NCBI GenBank assembly: GCA_002375765.1
Contig: DFMV01000034.1
Coordinates: 1-54,364, forward strand
Reading direction: 5' to 3'
Length of the DNA stretch: 54,364 nucleotides
From: Rhizobiales bacterium UBA3584
GTDB lineage: Bacteria; Pseudomonadota; Alphaproteobacteria; Rhizobiales; Devosiaceae
A model generated the notes under the pieces. It did not search any database and was not told the DNA's origin. It saw nothing but the letters and a program-made list of their open reading frames with translations. A program made the translations under genes and the position numbers. Below are positions 53,255 through 54,364 of this stretch, in pieces (the first letter of the stretch is position 1; the number at the start of each line of letters is the position of its first letter).

Positions 53255-54364
53255 CTAATGAAGCACGGCCAAAAGCAGCAGCGCCATTATATTGGTTATC
53301 TTGATCATCGGATTGACGGCGGGGCCGGCGGTATCCTTGTAGGGATCGCCCACGGTGTCGCCGGTCACCGAAGCCTTGTGGGCCTCGGACCCCTTGTAAT
53401 GGGTCTGGCCGGTCGAATCGGTGAACCCGTCTTCGAAGCTCTTTTTGGCGTTGTCCCAGGCGCCGCCACCCGCCGTCATGGAGATGGCGACGAACAGGCC
53501 CGTTACGATCACGCCTAAAAGCATGGCGCCCAGCGCAGCAAAGGCAGCGGCCTTGCCGGCGATTACAAGGATCACCCCGAACACCACGAGCGGTGAAAGC
53601 ACAGGGAGCAGCGAGGGGACGATCATTTCCTTGATCGCGGCCTTGGTCAGCATGTCGACGGCCCGGCCATAATCGGGCTTTTCGGTGCCCGCCATGATGC
53701 CGGGCTTTTCGGCAAATTGCCGGCGTACCTCGACCACCACCGACTGCGCGGCGCGGCCCACGGCGGTCATTGACATGCCGCTGAACAGGAACGGCAACAG
53801 GCCGCCGAACAACAGGCCGACGACGACATAGGGATCGGCCAGCGAGAAGCTGATTTCACCGACGCCGAAATAGAAGTCGCCCTCGACTGCCTCGCCGATG
53901 AAATAGGCCAGATCCTGGGTATAGGCGGCAAACAGCACCAGCGCGCCAAGGCCGGCCGAACCAATGGCATAGCCCTTGGTCACGGCCTTTGTGGTGTTGC
54001 CCACCGCGTCGAGTGCGTCGGTGTTCTTGCGCACTTCATCGGGCAGCCCGGCCATCTCGGCAATGCCGCCGGCGTTGTCGGTCACCGGCCCAAAGGCGTC
54101 CAATGCCACGATCATGCCGGCCAGGGCCAGCATGGTGACCACCGCCACCCCGATGCCGAACAGCCCGGCCAGCGAATAGGTGACGATGATGCCCGCGATG
54201 ATGACCAGAGCGGGCAGCGCGGTGGATTCGAGCGAAACGGCAAGCCCCTGGATCACATTGGTGCCATGCCCGGTGATCGAGGCTTCGGCGATCGAATTGA
54301 CCGGGCGCCGGCCGGTGCCGGTGTAATATTCGGTGATCCAGATGATCAGCCCGGTGATGACCAG
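53255..54364 (-). CDS. hppA: K+-independent H+-translocating pyrophosphatase HppA (3' part)
   Basis: The last 370 or so codons of a membrane pyrophosphatase that pumps protons using PPi. The frame is open to the window edge, and the visible N-terminal side reads [20 protein letters not shown] and then [30 protein letters not shown] carries Lys at the position that is Ala in K+-dependent enzymes, which marks the K+-independent class (established for this family). [13 protein letters not shown] and the final [14 protein letters not shown] are normal. A soluble pyrophosphatase is encoded 5 kb away. Confidence 0.95.
   Translation of the reverse strand: MVITGLIIWITEYYTGTGRRPVNSIAEASITGHGTNVIQGLAVSLESTALPALVIIAGIIVTYSLAGLFGIGVAVVTMLALAGMIVALDAFGPVTDNAGGIAEMAGLPDEVRKNTDALDAVGNTTKAVTKGYAIGSAGLGALVLFAAYTQDLAYFIGEAVEGDFYFGVGEISFSLADPYVVVGLLFGGLLPFLFSGMSMTAVGRAAQSVVVEVRRQFAEKPGIMAGTEKPDYGRAVDMLTKAAIKEMIVPSLLPVLSPLVVFGVILVIAGKAAAFAALGAMLLGVIVTGLFVAISMTAGGGAWDNAKKSFEDGFTDSTGQTHYKGSEAHKASVTGDTVGDPYKDTAGPAVNPMIKITNIMALLLLAVLH

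Overview
The window is a gene-dense, GC-rich stretch of alphaproteobacterial chromosome, most like Hyphomicrobiales and probably Devosia or Pelagibacterium relatives. This rests on my recall of family sequences (ClpS2-type ClpS, DUF2794, DUF1488, IalB proteins, a 180-kDa-type NAD-glutamate dehydrogenase, a K+-independent H+-pyrophosphatase, small proteins behind a csp gene), not on a search. I see no prophage, insertion sequence, CRISPR array or rRNA. Most genes are housekeeping and packed in short operons with ATGA stop/start overlaps.

Layout. 1-3.8 kb: glnK with a sigma-54-type promoter, a UbiH-family hydroxylase, and a CnoX/LON-domain/Trm112-like operon. 4.0-5.7 kb: tRNA-Gly(GCC), then a cold-shock gene with four small proteins, bracketed by two near-identical terminators. 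5.7-10.2 kb: FAH-family hydrolase, TauE/SafE permease and aconitase. 10.4-13.2 kb: ccmABCDG for cytochrome c maturation. 13.3-17.5 kb, minus strand: dapF, mtaB, a small unknown protein, ftsY and yciB. 17.6-21.8 kb: ffh, rpsP, rimM, trmD and rplS. Both targeting GTPases (FtsY and Ffh) therefore lie on divergent operons.

21.8-31.8 kb: a secreted YxWxxD protein with an ECF sigma/anti-sigma pair, selO, a DUF1223 protein, a strongly structured non-coding stretch, DUF2794, a Bax-inhibitor-1 protein, thpR, two tandem IalB-like proteins, a cupin, rlmN and a GNAT acetyltransferase. 31.8-40.7 kb: Pmp3/YqaE, rlmJ, a LysE exporter, argG, a PAS-GGDEF-EAL protein, an orphan sigma-like protein, a VOC protein, typA and clpS. 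40.7-46.1 kb: a Tat-exported metallo-beta-lactamase-fold hydrolase, an unrecognised four-TM protein translationally coupled to a membrane-anchored ClpP-fold protein, a membrane protein with a ruined GGDEF motif, and a small acidic protein. 45.6-54.4 kb, minus strand: a minimal zincin coupled to leuC, ppa, NAD-GDH and the 3' part of hppA, which runs off the window.

The least explained material is (i) the four-TM/ClpP-fold pair at 41.7-43.9 kb, (ii) the structured non-coding region at 25.97-26.13 kb, (iii) a dispersed palindromic repeat with compensatory stem changes (13.2, 38.4 and 45.6 kb), (iv) the terminator-bracketed csp cassette, and (v) the sigma/anti-sigma/secreted-protein cassette. No clearly novel defence or mobile system is visible.
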